Below the pieces are notes generated by a model. That model saw only the letters and a list, made by a program, of their open reading frames with translations. It did no database searches and was not told the origin of the DNA. A stretch of DNA of 5,074 nucleotides from Acidobacteria bacterium AH-259-G07 (GTDB lineage Bacteria; Acidobacteriota; UBA6911; RPQK01; JADFOI01). The position numbers and the translations under genes are program-made. Below, piece after piece: positions 1 through 5,074 of the stretch; the stretch's first letter is position 1, and each line of letters begins with the position of its first letter. The DNA lies in contig JALLON010000204.1 in assembly GCA_027717925.1 (NCBI GenBank), positions 1 to 5,074 on the forward strand, given 5' to 3'.

Positions 1-498
1 TCGCTGCAGTACTTACGTGAATCTGACGCGGTGCTTTTTGTAGTGGATCGGACAAGGCCGTTTGATGAGGAGGACTATTGTGTCTGGAGGCTAGTCCAGG
101 AGTATCCTTGTGTTTTGGTGCTCAACAAGGAGGATCTTCCGTCACAGGTGAAGATTCCTCAGGAGGTCGAGCAAAGCTGTGCGGCCTCGGTTAGTGTCTC
201 TGCGCTGAAGGGGACGCACCTGGATGATCTGAGAAGCGCTCTTTTAAAAGTTGTAACTCCCGATCGGGAACTCGAAAAAGAGGGCGCCTTGATCACAAGC
301 ATCCGGCATAAACGCTGTATAGAGGTTGCGCGCAACCATCTGCAAGCGGGCATCGCATCTTATCACTCCGGGATGAGCGAGGAATTTCCTCTCTATGACT
401 TCCGCAAGGCTCTCGATGCAATAGCAGAAATCACGGGGGAGACAACCGTCGAGGACATTTTGCAGCAGATCTTTTCCACCTTCTGCATCGGGAAGTAA
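1..498 (+). CDS. mnmE: tRNA uridine-5-carboxymethylaminomethyl(34) synthesis GTPase MnmE, C-terminal part (5' end outside window)
   Basis: MnmE is a dimeric, K+-stimulated GTPase that works with the FAD enzyme MnmG to place (carboxymethyl)aminomethyl groups on the wobble uridine U34 of certain tRNAs. The reading frame is open from base 1, so about 165 C-terminal residues of a protein usually near 450-470 are seen. The visible part begins after the G3 motif, with a GTPase core strand reading AVLFVVDRTRPF. It then shows the G4 motif NKED in LVLNKEDLPS and the G5-like motif VSALKG. A helical segment follows, and the protein ends in FCIGK, the family's hallmark C-terminus with its conserved cysteine. 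The TAA stop is at 496-498. The G1 motif and the N-terminal folate-binding domain lie upstream of the window. The gene converges on parB. Neither mnmG nor rsmG follows it, although they are common neighbours. The family call is secure; the true start cannot be seen. Confidence 0.95.
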   Translation, partial: SLQYLRESDAVLFVVDRTRPFDEEDYCVWRLVQEYPCVLVLNKEDLPSQVKIPQEVEQSCAASVSVSALKGTHLDDLRSALLKVVTPDRELEKEGALITSIRHKRCIEVARNHLQAGIASYHSGMSEEFPLYDFRKALDAIAEITGETTVEDILQQIFSTFCIGK

Positions 499-593
499 GA
501 GAGTTAAAAGTTGGCGGCTCGCCCGAACCCGGGGAATTGCAAGAACCCGCCACACTTTGGCGATAGCGTTGATGGTGCCGGGCAATTAGCCCT

Positions 594-635
594 GGTTAGG
601 CCGGATCGGGCGCCGGCCGACCCCTGTTCTTCTTC
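594..635. terminator. Possible intrinsic terminator between convergent mnmE and parB
   Basis: GGCCGG (599-604) and CCGGCC (613-618) form a perfect 6-bp GC stem around an 8-base loop. GGT (594-596) can pair with ACC (620-622) across a small internal loop, which extends the stem. On the plus strand the pyrimidine-rich, interrupted T stretch TTCTTCTTCT (626-635) follows, so an mnmE terminator is plausible. The stretch is not a clean U-tract and begins several bases after the stem. On the minus strand no T-run follows the hairpin, so support for terminating parB is weaker. The rest of the 499-675 gap shows only a weak GGGC/GCCC hairpin at 580-592 and no convincing gene. Confidence 0.35.
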
Positions 636-675
636 TGAAGTTCTCGGAAATGTTGGCCAAAAGCGATTTTACTTT

Positions 676-1515
676 TCAGGCTTGTGGGCAGGAGAGGAGT
701 GTCTCGTGAAGCCGGTCCAATTCTTCTGAGGAATGAAAGTGAAGCACGATTTGGCCCCGGGTGCCGTGGCCTCGAATCTCAACGCGGGTCTTCCAGTGCT
801 CTTCCAATTTTTGTTCGGCCGCTCGGACATTGGCATCTTTGAGTACTGGCCGTGGTTTTGAAGGGTTCTGGTAACGTTGCACGCGCCGTTCCACCTCTCG
901 AACCGAGAGGCCGCGAGCGACAATTTGTTGAGCCAAAGGAATTTGTTCCTGTGTGGGAAGGGGGAGCAGGGCGCGGGCGTGGCCCATTGAGATTTCACTA
1001 TTGAGTACTCTTTCTTGGATGGCTCGCGGCAAGCGGAGAAGGCGGAGCGTGTTGGTGATTGCTGTACGACTGCGGCCCACACGGCGGGCAATTTCTTCCT
1101 GCGTGAGGCTAAACTGTTCTACTAACAGTTCATAGGCGTGGGCTTCTTCAATAGGGTTCAGCTCATCCCGCTGAATGTTCTCGACCAAAGCTATCTCCAG
1201 CATCCTTTCGTCAGATACATCTTGCACAATTGCCGGGATGCGGTCCAAACTCGCTTTTTGAGCGGCCCGCCAGCGACGCTCCCCAGCCACAATCTCGTAG
1301 CCATTCTCACTTTGCCGCACCACGATGGGTTGCAAGACACCGTTTTCTTTAATAGAAGCAGCCAACTCTTCTAGCTTTTGCACCTCAAATTTTATGCGAG
1401 GCTGAAGCGTGTTGGGCTGGATCTGGTCGAGATCCAGCTCAAGCAGCGCCGTGCTGGGCACGGCTGTTTGCGGCAATAAGACATCCAGGCCTCTTCCAAG
1501 TGCTTGTCTTTTCAT
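676..1515 (-). CDS. parB: Chromosome-partitioning protein ParB (CTP-dependent parS-binding clamp)
   Basis: ParB binds parS, hydrolyses CTP and slides along DNA as a clamp. It forms the partition complex that ParA moves, and it usually helps load SMC near the origin. The 279-residue protein has the family layout. The N-terminal ALGRGLDVLLP resembles the ParA-interacting tail. The nucleotide-binding N-domain includes LQPIVVR (61-67), GERRWRA (78-84) and ENIQRDELNPIEEA (112-125). A helix-turn-helix follows at about 137-160 (LTQEEIARRVGRSRTAITNT), and a C-terminal dimerisation segment ends the protein. The length is normal and the key boxes are intact. The ATG shares an ATGA overlap with the parA stop, which indicates translational coupling. 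An AGGA (plus-strand TCCT, 1524-1527) lies 8 bases upstream and supports this start. The TGA stop is at 676-678. A near-consensus parS lies upstream of parA, so this is a complete ParABS locus. Confidence 0.97.
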   Translation of the reverse strand: MKRQALGRGLDVLLPQTAVPSTALLELDLDQIQPNTLQPRIKFEVQKLEELAASIKENGVLQPIVVRQSENGYEIVAGERRWRAAQKASLDRIPAIVQDVSDERMLEIALVENIQRDELNPIEEAHAYELLVEQFSLTQEEIARRVGRSRTAITNTLRLLRLPRAIQERVLNSEISMGHARALLPLPTQEQIPLAQQIVARGLSVREVERRVQRYQNPSKPRPVLKDANVRAAEQKLEEHWKTRVEIRGHGTRGQIVLHFHSSEELDRLHETLLSCPQA

Positions 1516-2327
1516 GGGCGTAATCCTATGGGATTGGATTTTAGGGTTAGCTCCGCCGGACTGGCTGCTATTTTCGCCAAAATTTCACGGGCCAGCTGCA
1601 AATAACTGTTTGCTCCTTTGGAGCGGACATCGTAGAGCAAAATGGGCTTACCGAAACTGGGGGACTCTGCTAGACGAACGTTGCGGGGAATGATGGTCCG
1701 AAAAACCTGGTTCCCGAGGTGCTCCCTGACATTTTCTCGGATTTGACCACAAAGATTCAGCCGTTCGTCGTACATTGTCAGTAAAATGCCTTCAATGGAC
1801 AATTTTGGGTTCAAGCCCTGCCGAACACGGGTGATGGTGCCCATCAGGTCGGAAAGACCTTCAAGAGCAAAATACTCACACTGGATGGGGATGAGCAGCG
1901 AGTCGGCAGCTACCAGGGCGTTGATGGTGAGGATCCCCAAAGAAGGGGGACAATCAATGAGGATAAAGTCATAGCGCGCGGTCAGGGGCTTTAGAGCCTG
2001 CTTGAGGCAGAACTCTCGATTGACAGCTTCCAGCAAGCCGATGGTTGCCCCAATGAGCTCTCGATTGGCGGGCAGGATGTCAAAAGAGTCCAGCTCAGTC
2101 GAGCAGGTGGCCGAAGCTGGATCCATCTGGCCACTTAGAACGTCGTGGACCGAGGCCTGAAGTTGATTTTTATCCAGCCCAAGCCCCGAGGTCGAATTTC
2201 CCTGAGGATCAAGATCGACCACCAAAACACGCAAATCCGCTGCAGCCAGTGAAGCGCCAAGATTAATGGCGGTGGTGGTCTTCCCCACACCCCCTTTCTG
2301 GTTGGCAATAGCGATCGTCTTTACCAT
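1512..2327 (-). CDS. parA: Chromosome-partitioning ATPase ParA (Soj-type, deviant Walker A)
   Basis: ParA is an ATPase that dimerises on ATP, coats the nucleoid and is released by ParB-stimulated hydrolysis, which drives movement of ParB-parS complexes. The 271-residue protein has the deviant Walker A KGGVGKTT (11-18, signature lysine K11 and catalytic-site K16). It also has the A' motif VVDLDPQGN (36-44, with D40) and Walker B FILIDCPPS (121-129, with D125). The conserved IPRNVRLAESPSFGKP lies near 213-228. There is no N-terminal helix-turn-helix extension, so it is the small chromosomal (Soj-like) type rather than a P1-plasmid type. The start is well bounded: reading upstream in frame, a TGA occurs at 2349-2351 with no other ATG, GTG or TTG between. 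No clear Shine-Dalgarno precedes the ATG. The gene ends in the ATGA overlap with parB. It is first in the operon and divergent from the kinase gene. Confidence 0.97.
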   Translation of the reverse strand: MVKTIAIANQKGGVGKTTTAINLGASLAAADLRVLVVDLDPQGNSTSGLGLDKNQLQASVHDVLSGQMDPASATCSTELDSFDILPANRELIGATIGLLEAVNREFCLKQALKPLTARYDFILIDCPPSLGILTINALVAADSLLIPIQCEYFALEGLSDLMGTITRVRQGLNPKLSIEGILLTMYDERLNLCGQIRENVREHLGNQVFRTIIPRNVRLAESPSFGKPILLYDVRSKGANSYLQLAREILAKIAASPAELTLKSNPIGLRP

Positions 2328-2342
2328 CGGGATCGAGCGCTT

Positions 2343-2372
2343 AACGTATCACCAGGACCCGACATGTTTCAG
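2343..2372 (-). promoter_or_regulatory. Weak candidate parAB promoter
   Basis: Read on the minus strand, CTGAAA (2367-2372, 4/6 to TTGACA) and TACGTT (2343-2348, 3/6 to TATAAT) are separated by 18 bases. A TGA just before the -10 could serve as an extended -10 TGn. Transcription would start only a few bases before the parA ATG, which would fit the missing Shine-Dalgarno. The -35 would lie inside the degenerate parS-like copy and just downstream of the canonical parS, so ParB occupancy could repress it. The matches are poor and could be chance. Confidence 0.22.
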
Positions 2373-2380
2373 GCGAGACG
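2365..2380 (+). repeat. Degenerate parS-like copy abutting parS
   Basis: Against the consensus TGTTTCACGTGAAACA this 16-mer, TGTTTCAGGCGAGACG, matches 12 of 16. The left half-site TGTTTCA is perfect, and the mismatches are at positions 8, 10, 13 and 16. Its centre is 14 bp from the centre of the canonical site, and it overlaps that site by two bases. It may be a decayed or low-affinity second parS, or a half-site; binding is not shown. Confidence 0.45.
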
Positions 2381-2394
2381 TTTCACGTGAAACA
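2379..2394. promoter_or_regulatory. parS: parS centromere site (ParB-binding palindrome)
   Basis: CGTTTCACGTGAAACA matches the widely conserved bacterial parS TGTTTCACGTGAAACA at 15 of 16 positions, with a mismatch only at the first base on this strand. The inner 14 bases (2380-2393, GTTTCACGTGAAAC) are a perfect palindrome. It lies about 50 bp upstream of the parA start, beside the genes encoding its partners, in the intergenic gap between two divergent operons. ParB should load here, spread and anchor origin segregation. Its position also makes ParB-dependent autoregulation of parAB plausible. The match is strong enough to call without a search. Confidence 0.95.
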
Positions 2395-2504
2395 CCGCCG
2401 GGCGAGCTGGTTTCCCACCCACTTTTTTAGCGTTTCGGCTGGCCCAAAGCAGCACGAAATGCGGACTAAAGCCGCACCCGCATGGCGGCTCACTACATTG
2501 GCCC

Positions 2505-2548
2505 TGACACAACCGTGACAAAATCCTGATCCGAATCTGACATTCCTG
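2505..2548 (+). promoter_or_regulatory. Four 11-bp phased direct repeats upstream of the two-component operon (putative response-regulator operator)
   Basis: Four consecutive units of exactly 11 bp each begin with TGA: TGACACAACCG (2505-2515), TGACAAAATCC (2516-2526), TGATCCGAATC (2527-2537) and TGACATTCCTG (2538-2548). Three of the four begin with the pentamer TGACA, and three of the four are preceded by C. The array ends two bases before the TATAAT box and occupies the place of a missing -35 element. Head-to-tail units of about one helical turn are typical of PhoB/OmpR-family binding sites, and such a regulator is encoded by this operon. Autoregulation is an inference. The third unit is weak beyond its TGA. 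Confidence 0.5.
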
Positions 2549-2550
2549 GC

Positions 2551-2556
2551 TATAAT
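2551..2556 (+). promoter_or_regulatory. -10 box (TATAAT) of the kinase-regulator operon
   Basis: This is a perfect sigma-70 -10 hexamer. It lies about 46 bases before the kinase ATG, so transcription would start near 2563 and leave a leader of about 40 bases containing the Shine-Dalgarno sequence. At 16-18 bp spacing the -35 position shows nothing like TTGACA (for example GATCCG at 2528-2533). TG occurs at 2547-2548 but is one base off the extended -10 spacing. A strong -10 without a -35 suggests an activator-dependent promoter, in line with the direct repeats just upstream. Confidence 0.6.
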
Positions 2557-2572
2557 GGGGTTCACACGTCCC

Positions 2573-2583
2573 AGGAGGAGGAG
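2573..2583 (+). promoter_or_regulatory. Strong but distant Shine-Dalgarno before the histidine kinase
   Basis: AGGAGGAGGAG contains a full AGGAGG, but its end is 18 bases from the first in-frame ATG (2602), well beyond the usual 5-10. An in-frame ATT codon at 2587-2589 lies at ideal distance: 8 bases from AGGAGG (2573-2578) and 3 from the end of the tract. No in-frame ATG, GTG or TTG lies between the tract and 2602. Either the site works at long spacing or a rare ATT start adds five residues. Confidence 0.55.
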
Positions 2584-2601
2584 ACCATTCGAGCAAAACA
2601 C

Positions 2602-4470
2602 ATGTCTTTTCGCAACTGGTTCGGCCCGTCCCGCCATTTGCTAGTGCTGTTCCTGGCGATAACCTTTGTGCCAGCCACGGCTCTGGTCTGGTTGAGCTGG
2701 CGCATCCTTGAGCAGGATCGCGCGCTCGAGACCCAGCGCATCCAGGAGCGGCTTGAACATGCTGCCGATCTGATCGCAGCCGCGCTGGAGCGGCGTCTAG
2801 CCGAAATCGAGCAACAACTGCCTGCCTGGGCAGCATCACCCCCCGCCGGGTGGGGTGAAGATGCACGGATAGTGGAGCTCACCTCCCACAATATCGATGC
2901 CCACCCCAGTTTGCCCTATCTACCCACTGTTCCACCAACGAAAGAGCCTGCAAGCCGCCTGTGGGCCGCCGCCGAAACCTTCGAGTTCCAGCAGCAGGAC
3001 TACGCCCAAGCCATCACCGCTTTTCGTGAGCTGTCAGGCTCGAAAGATCTGCTCATCCAAGCGGGAGCGCTGGTGCGGTTGGGTCGGAATCTTCGCAAGA
3101 ATAACCAACACGAGGAGGCGCTGGCCGTCTATCAGGAACTGGCGCAGCATGGCTCCGTGCCGGTGGGTGAGGTACCGGCAGAACTTCTGGCTCGACAGGC
3201 CCGCTGCCGAGTACTGGAGGAACTGAATCAAGCTTCAGAATTGCAGCGGGCGGGTGCCGCGCTCTATGCCGATCTGCGGCAGGGCCGCTGGCTGGGCCTT
3301 GAGCCTGACGCCCAAGTGGGCCTCGAGGATGCTCTCGCGCTTGCCGCCGCAGTGGAATGGCTTTGGGAAGAGTGGCGGGTGATTGGGCGTGGTGAAGCCA
3401 GCGTGAGCGGCCGCCGCAGTGTTTGGGTGAATAGCCGCTCCGTCCTTGTGCTGTGGCGTGGATCTGCGGAGAAGCTGGCGTCGCAGTGGAGTAGCATCTG
3501 GCAGAGTCACCGGGTTGCCCTCACCTTGACCGACGTCGACGGCCATCACGTTTTGGGACCGCCCGGCCTGGCGGACGAGCACCAAGCCGTACGGGCGTCG
3601 GCCCACACACGACTGCCCTGGACTCTGAGCGTGGCAAGCACCAGTCCTAACCCGGATCTGGTAGAGTTGGCGGGGCGCCGACGGTTGCTGCTGGCCGGCC
3701 TGGCACTGATGGCGTTCTTGGTGCTGGCGGGCAGTTACTTCATCGCGCGCTCTGTCACACGCGAGCTGGCAGTGGCCCGCATGCAGTCCGATTTCGTCTC
3801 GGCGGTCTCGCATGAGTTTCGCACACCTCTGACCTCGATGCGCCATCTTATCGAATTGCTGGTAGGAGGCGTGGTCTCCGGCCAAGAACATCGCCATCAA
3901 TACTACGCGATTCTCGCCCACGAGACCGAGCGACTCCATCGGCTGGTGGAAAGCCTGCTGAATTTTGGCCGCATGGAGGCCGGTGCACAGGAGTACTCTT
4001 TTGAGCCGCTGGATCCCGCCGAGCTGGTCAAGGACGTGGTAGAGGAGTTTCAGGCGGAAACTACGACCGATAGTCATCGCATCGAGCTGAGCGCCGAAAG
4101 CCGCGCGCCAATGATCCACGCCGACCGTGAGGCCCTCAGCCGCGCCCTATGGAACCTGCTCGACAATGCACGCAAGTACTCACCTGACTGCCCTACCATC
4201 TGGGTCGAGCTGGCTCCGCAAGGGGAACAGTTCGCCATCCGCGTGCGCGACGGTGGGCAGGGGATTCCCAGCGAAGAACAAAAAGAGATCTTCCAAAAAT
4301 TCGCGCGCGGTGCCTTGTCCAAGGCTTTAAACGTCACGGGCACTGGGATCGGCCTGGCTATGGTGCAGCACCTAGTTCAGGCCCACGGAGGCCAACTCCG
4401 CCTTGAAAGCCAGCCGGGCCATGGGAGCACTTTTACCATCCTGTTGCCGGTAGGAAAGGAAGAAAAATGA
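2602..4470 (+). CDS. Membrane sensor histidine kinase with TPR-like extracytoplasmic sensor, no HAMP
   Basis: This is a sensor kinase that autophosphorylates on histidine and passes phosphate to the regulator encoded directly after it. The 622-residue protein begins with a basic N-terminus and TM1 at about 12-34. A helical, coiled-coil-like stretch (37-75) follows. The extracytoplasmic region runs to about 360 and holds two TPR-like repeats (about 118-147 and 154-187), with signature residues W121, A137, F141, L160, G161, A173 and Y177. A degenerate third helix pair lies near 196-222. TM2 is at about 362-382. The HisKA H-box SHEFRTPL has its phosphoacceptor at H404. The HATPase_c domain shows the N box (N518, N522), the G1 box DGGQGI (550-555), the F box IFQKF (563-567) and the G2 box GTGIGL (580-585). 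All catalytic motifs are intact. Only about 22 residues separate TM2 from H404, so there is neither a HAMP nor a PAS domain. ATG 2602 is the first standard start, though an ATT at 2587 fits the Shine-Dalgarno better. The stop overlaps the regulator start as ATGA. The ligand is unknown, and no specific gene name can be given. Confidence 0.93.
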   Translation: MSFRNWFGPSRHLLVLFLAITFVPATALVWLSWRILEQDRALETQRIQERLEHAADLIAAALERRLAEIEQQLPAWAASPPAGWGEDARIVELTSHNIDAHPSLPYLPTVPPTKEPASRLWAAAETFEFQQQDYAQAITAFRELSGSKDLLIQAGALVRLGRNLRKNNQHEEALAVYQELAQHGSVPVGEVPAELLARQARCRVLEELNQASELQRAGAALYADLRQGRWLGLEPDAQVGLEDALALAAAVEWLWEEWRVIGRGEASVSGRRSVWVNSRSVLVLWRGSAEKLASQWSSIWQSHRVALTLTDVDGHHVLGPPGLADEHQAVRASAHTRLPWTLSVASTSPNPDLVELAGRRRLLLAGLALMAFLVLAGSYFIARSVTRELAVARMQSDFVSAVSHEFRTPLTSMRHLIELLVGGVVSGQEHRHQYYAILAHETERLHRLVESLLNFGRMEAGAQEYSFEPLDPAELVKDVVEEFQAETTTDSHRIELSAESRAPMIHADREALSRALWNLLDNARKYSPDCPTIWVELAPQGEQFAIRVRDGGQGIPSEEQKEIFQKFARGALSKALNVTGTGIGLAMVQHLVQAHGGQLRLESQPGHGSTFTILLPVGKEEK

Positions 4471-5074
4471 AACGCATTTTGGTGGTGGAAGACGAACCCG
4501 GAATTGCGCTGGCGCTAAAGGACGATCTAACCTCGGAAGGTTATCAGGTCGAAGTGGTACGCGATGGTGAGACCGCCAGCCGGCGAGCTCGCGAGCAGGC
4601 CTTCGATGGGATCCTGCTCGACGTGATGCTACCCGGCAAGGACGGCTTTGAAGTCTGTCGTGACCTTCGCCGCGCGGGTCTGCGAACTCCCATCATCCTG
4701 CTGACCGCCAAAACACAGGAGGCCGAGAAGGTGATGGGCCTGGAGTTGGGTGCCGACGATTACGTGACCAAACCCTACAGCCCACGTGAACTGCGCGCGC
4801 GCATCAAGGCCGTATTGCGGCGGGCTGCCGACGAGCCTCCCGAAGTCTATCGGTTTGGCGATGTAGACGTGGACTTTTCCCGCTGTGAGCTGCGCCATGC
4901 CAACCAGCGGGTAGAGGTCACCCCGCTTGAATTTAAGCTGCTAGCGGCTTTCGTCCGCCACCGAGGACGTGTCCTCAGCCGCCAACAGTTGCTCGACGAG
5001 GTTTGGGGCCAGGACACCTTCGTCACGGATCGTGTGGTGGACAACCAGATCACCAACTTGCGCAAGAAGATTGA
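4467..5074 (+). CDS. OmpR/PhoB-family response regulator (3' end outside window)
   Basis: This is a DNA-binding response regulator and the likely phosphorylation partner of the preceding kinase. I translated 202 residues from the ATG at 4467 to the window edge; the family is usually 225-235, so about 25 are missing. The receiver domain (about 3-117) has the acidic pair E8/D9, phosphoacceptor D52 in LLDVMLPGKDG, T80 in LLTA, Y99 in GADDY and K102 in TKPY. All the switch residues are therefore present. The winged-helix output domain begins near 128. It contains TPLEFKLLAAFVRHRGRVLS (152-171) and the recognition-helix region DRVVDNQITNLRKKI (188-202), and the sequence breaks off inside the winged helix before the terminal hairpin. 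The start overlaps the kinase stop as ATGA, and AAAGGA (4455-4460) lies six bases upstream. Both point to translational coupling. PhoP, PhoB and RegX-like orthology cannot be separated from this sequence. Confidence 0.95.
   Translation, partial: MKRILVVEDEPGIALALKDDLTSEGYQVEVVRDGETASRRAREQAFDGILLDVMLPGKDGFEVCRDLRRAGLRTPIILLTAKTQEAEKVMGLELGADDYVTKPYSPRELRARIKAVLRRAADEPPEVYRFGDVDVDFSRCELRHANQRVEVTPLEFKLLAAFVRHRGRVLSRQQLLDEVWGQDTFVTDRVVDNQITNLRKKI

Noticed and set aside
244..585. Minus-strand open frame (113 codons) opposite the end of mnmE
   Set aside because: It is antisense to the conserved MnmE C-terminus and has no domain signal; a shadow frame.
511..729. Small plus-strand open frame (72 codons) in the mnmE-parB gap
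   Set aside because: It needs a non-ATG start without a Shine-Dalgarno, overlaps the end of parB antisense, and its translation shows no recognisable features.
1522..1535. Small inverted repeat AATCC/GGATT at the end of parA
   Set aside because: A 5-bp stem within coding sequence just before the parB start; too short, and without a T-run, to call a terminator or attenuator.
2170..2178. DnaA-box-like TTATCCAGC
   Set aside because: It matches 7 of 9 of TTATCCACA, is a single copy inside parA coding sequence, and has no cluster or AT-rich unwinding region nearby. It is not evidence for an origin in the window.
2421..2430. T-run ACTTTTTTAG as a terminator
   Set aside because: No stable GC-rich stem directly precedes the T-run on the plus strand, and no gene reads into it from that side.
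2369..2891. Minus-strand open frames across the kinase 5' end and the intergenic control region
   Set aside because: Their translations are rich in Arg, Ser and Cys without family features. They run through parS, the promoter and the start of a well-supported gene on the other strand.
3235..4119. Long open frame on the minus strand (294 codons) within the kinase gene
   Set aside because: It lies fully antisense to the intact kinase coding region, has a low-complexity His/Gln/Arg-rich translation with no recognisable domain, and is expected by chance in GC-rich coding DNA.
4780..4795. Second CACGTG-centred parS-like sequence inside the regulator gene
   Set aside because: Only the central CACGTGAA agrees (8 of 16 positions); both arms of the palindrome are missing and it lies in conserved coding sequence.

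Overview
This is a bacterial chromosomal window carrying housekeeping genes, probably from the origin-proximal part of a circular chromosome. mnmE, parA, parB and a parS site lie close together, which is a common arrangement near oriC in many phyla. The long extracytoplasmic sensor of the histidine kinase suits a Gram-negative-type envelope. The style of the ParA, ParB and kinase proteins suggests Acidobacteriota or a related deep-branching phylum. That assignment is a weak impression and is not demonstrated by the sequence.

Layout. (1) Positions 1-498, plus strand: the C-terminal third of the tRNA-modification GTPase MnmE, cut by the window edge. (2) Positions 499-675: a short convergent gap with a GC-rich inverted repeat that may act as a terminator. 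(3) Positions 676-2327, minus strand: a parA-parB operon joined by an ATGA overlap, convergent with mnmE. The mnmG and rsmG genes, which often sit between mnmE and parA, are absent here. (4) Positions 2328-2601: a divergent control region. It holds a near-perfect parS, an abutting degenerate parS-like copy, four 11-bp TGA-phased direct repeats, a perfect TATAAT box and a strong Shine-Dalgarno sequence. (5) Positions 2602-4470, plus strand: a membrane histidine kinase with a large TPR-like extracytoplasmic sensor and no room for a HAMP domain. (6) Positions 4467-5074, plus strand: an OmpR/PhoB-type response regulator, joined to the kinase by another ATGA overlap and cut by the window end.

How it works together. 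ParB should load at parS, spread as a CTP-dependent clamp and work with the ParA ATPase to segregate the origin region. Because parS lies just upstream of parA, ParB may also influence its own operon. The divergent two-component operon appears to have its own promoter. The phased repeats upstream of its -10 box resemble the direct-repeat operators of PhoB/OmpR-family regulators, so autoregulation by the encoded regulator is a reasonable hypothesis. The signal sensed by the kinase is unknown.

The mnmE-parAB half samples at about 50-55% GC by hand count, and the kinase gene at about 63-70%. This hints that the two-component operon has a different compositional history, although part of the regulator gene falls back to about 52%. 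The most interesting parts of the window are the compact 2365-2583 control region and the TPR-sensor, HAMP-less kinase. Nothing here looks like a mobile element, CRISPR array, RNA gene or defence system.
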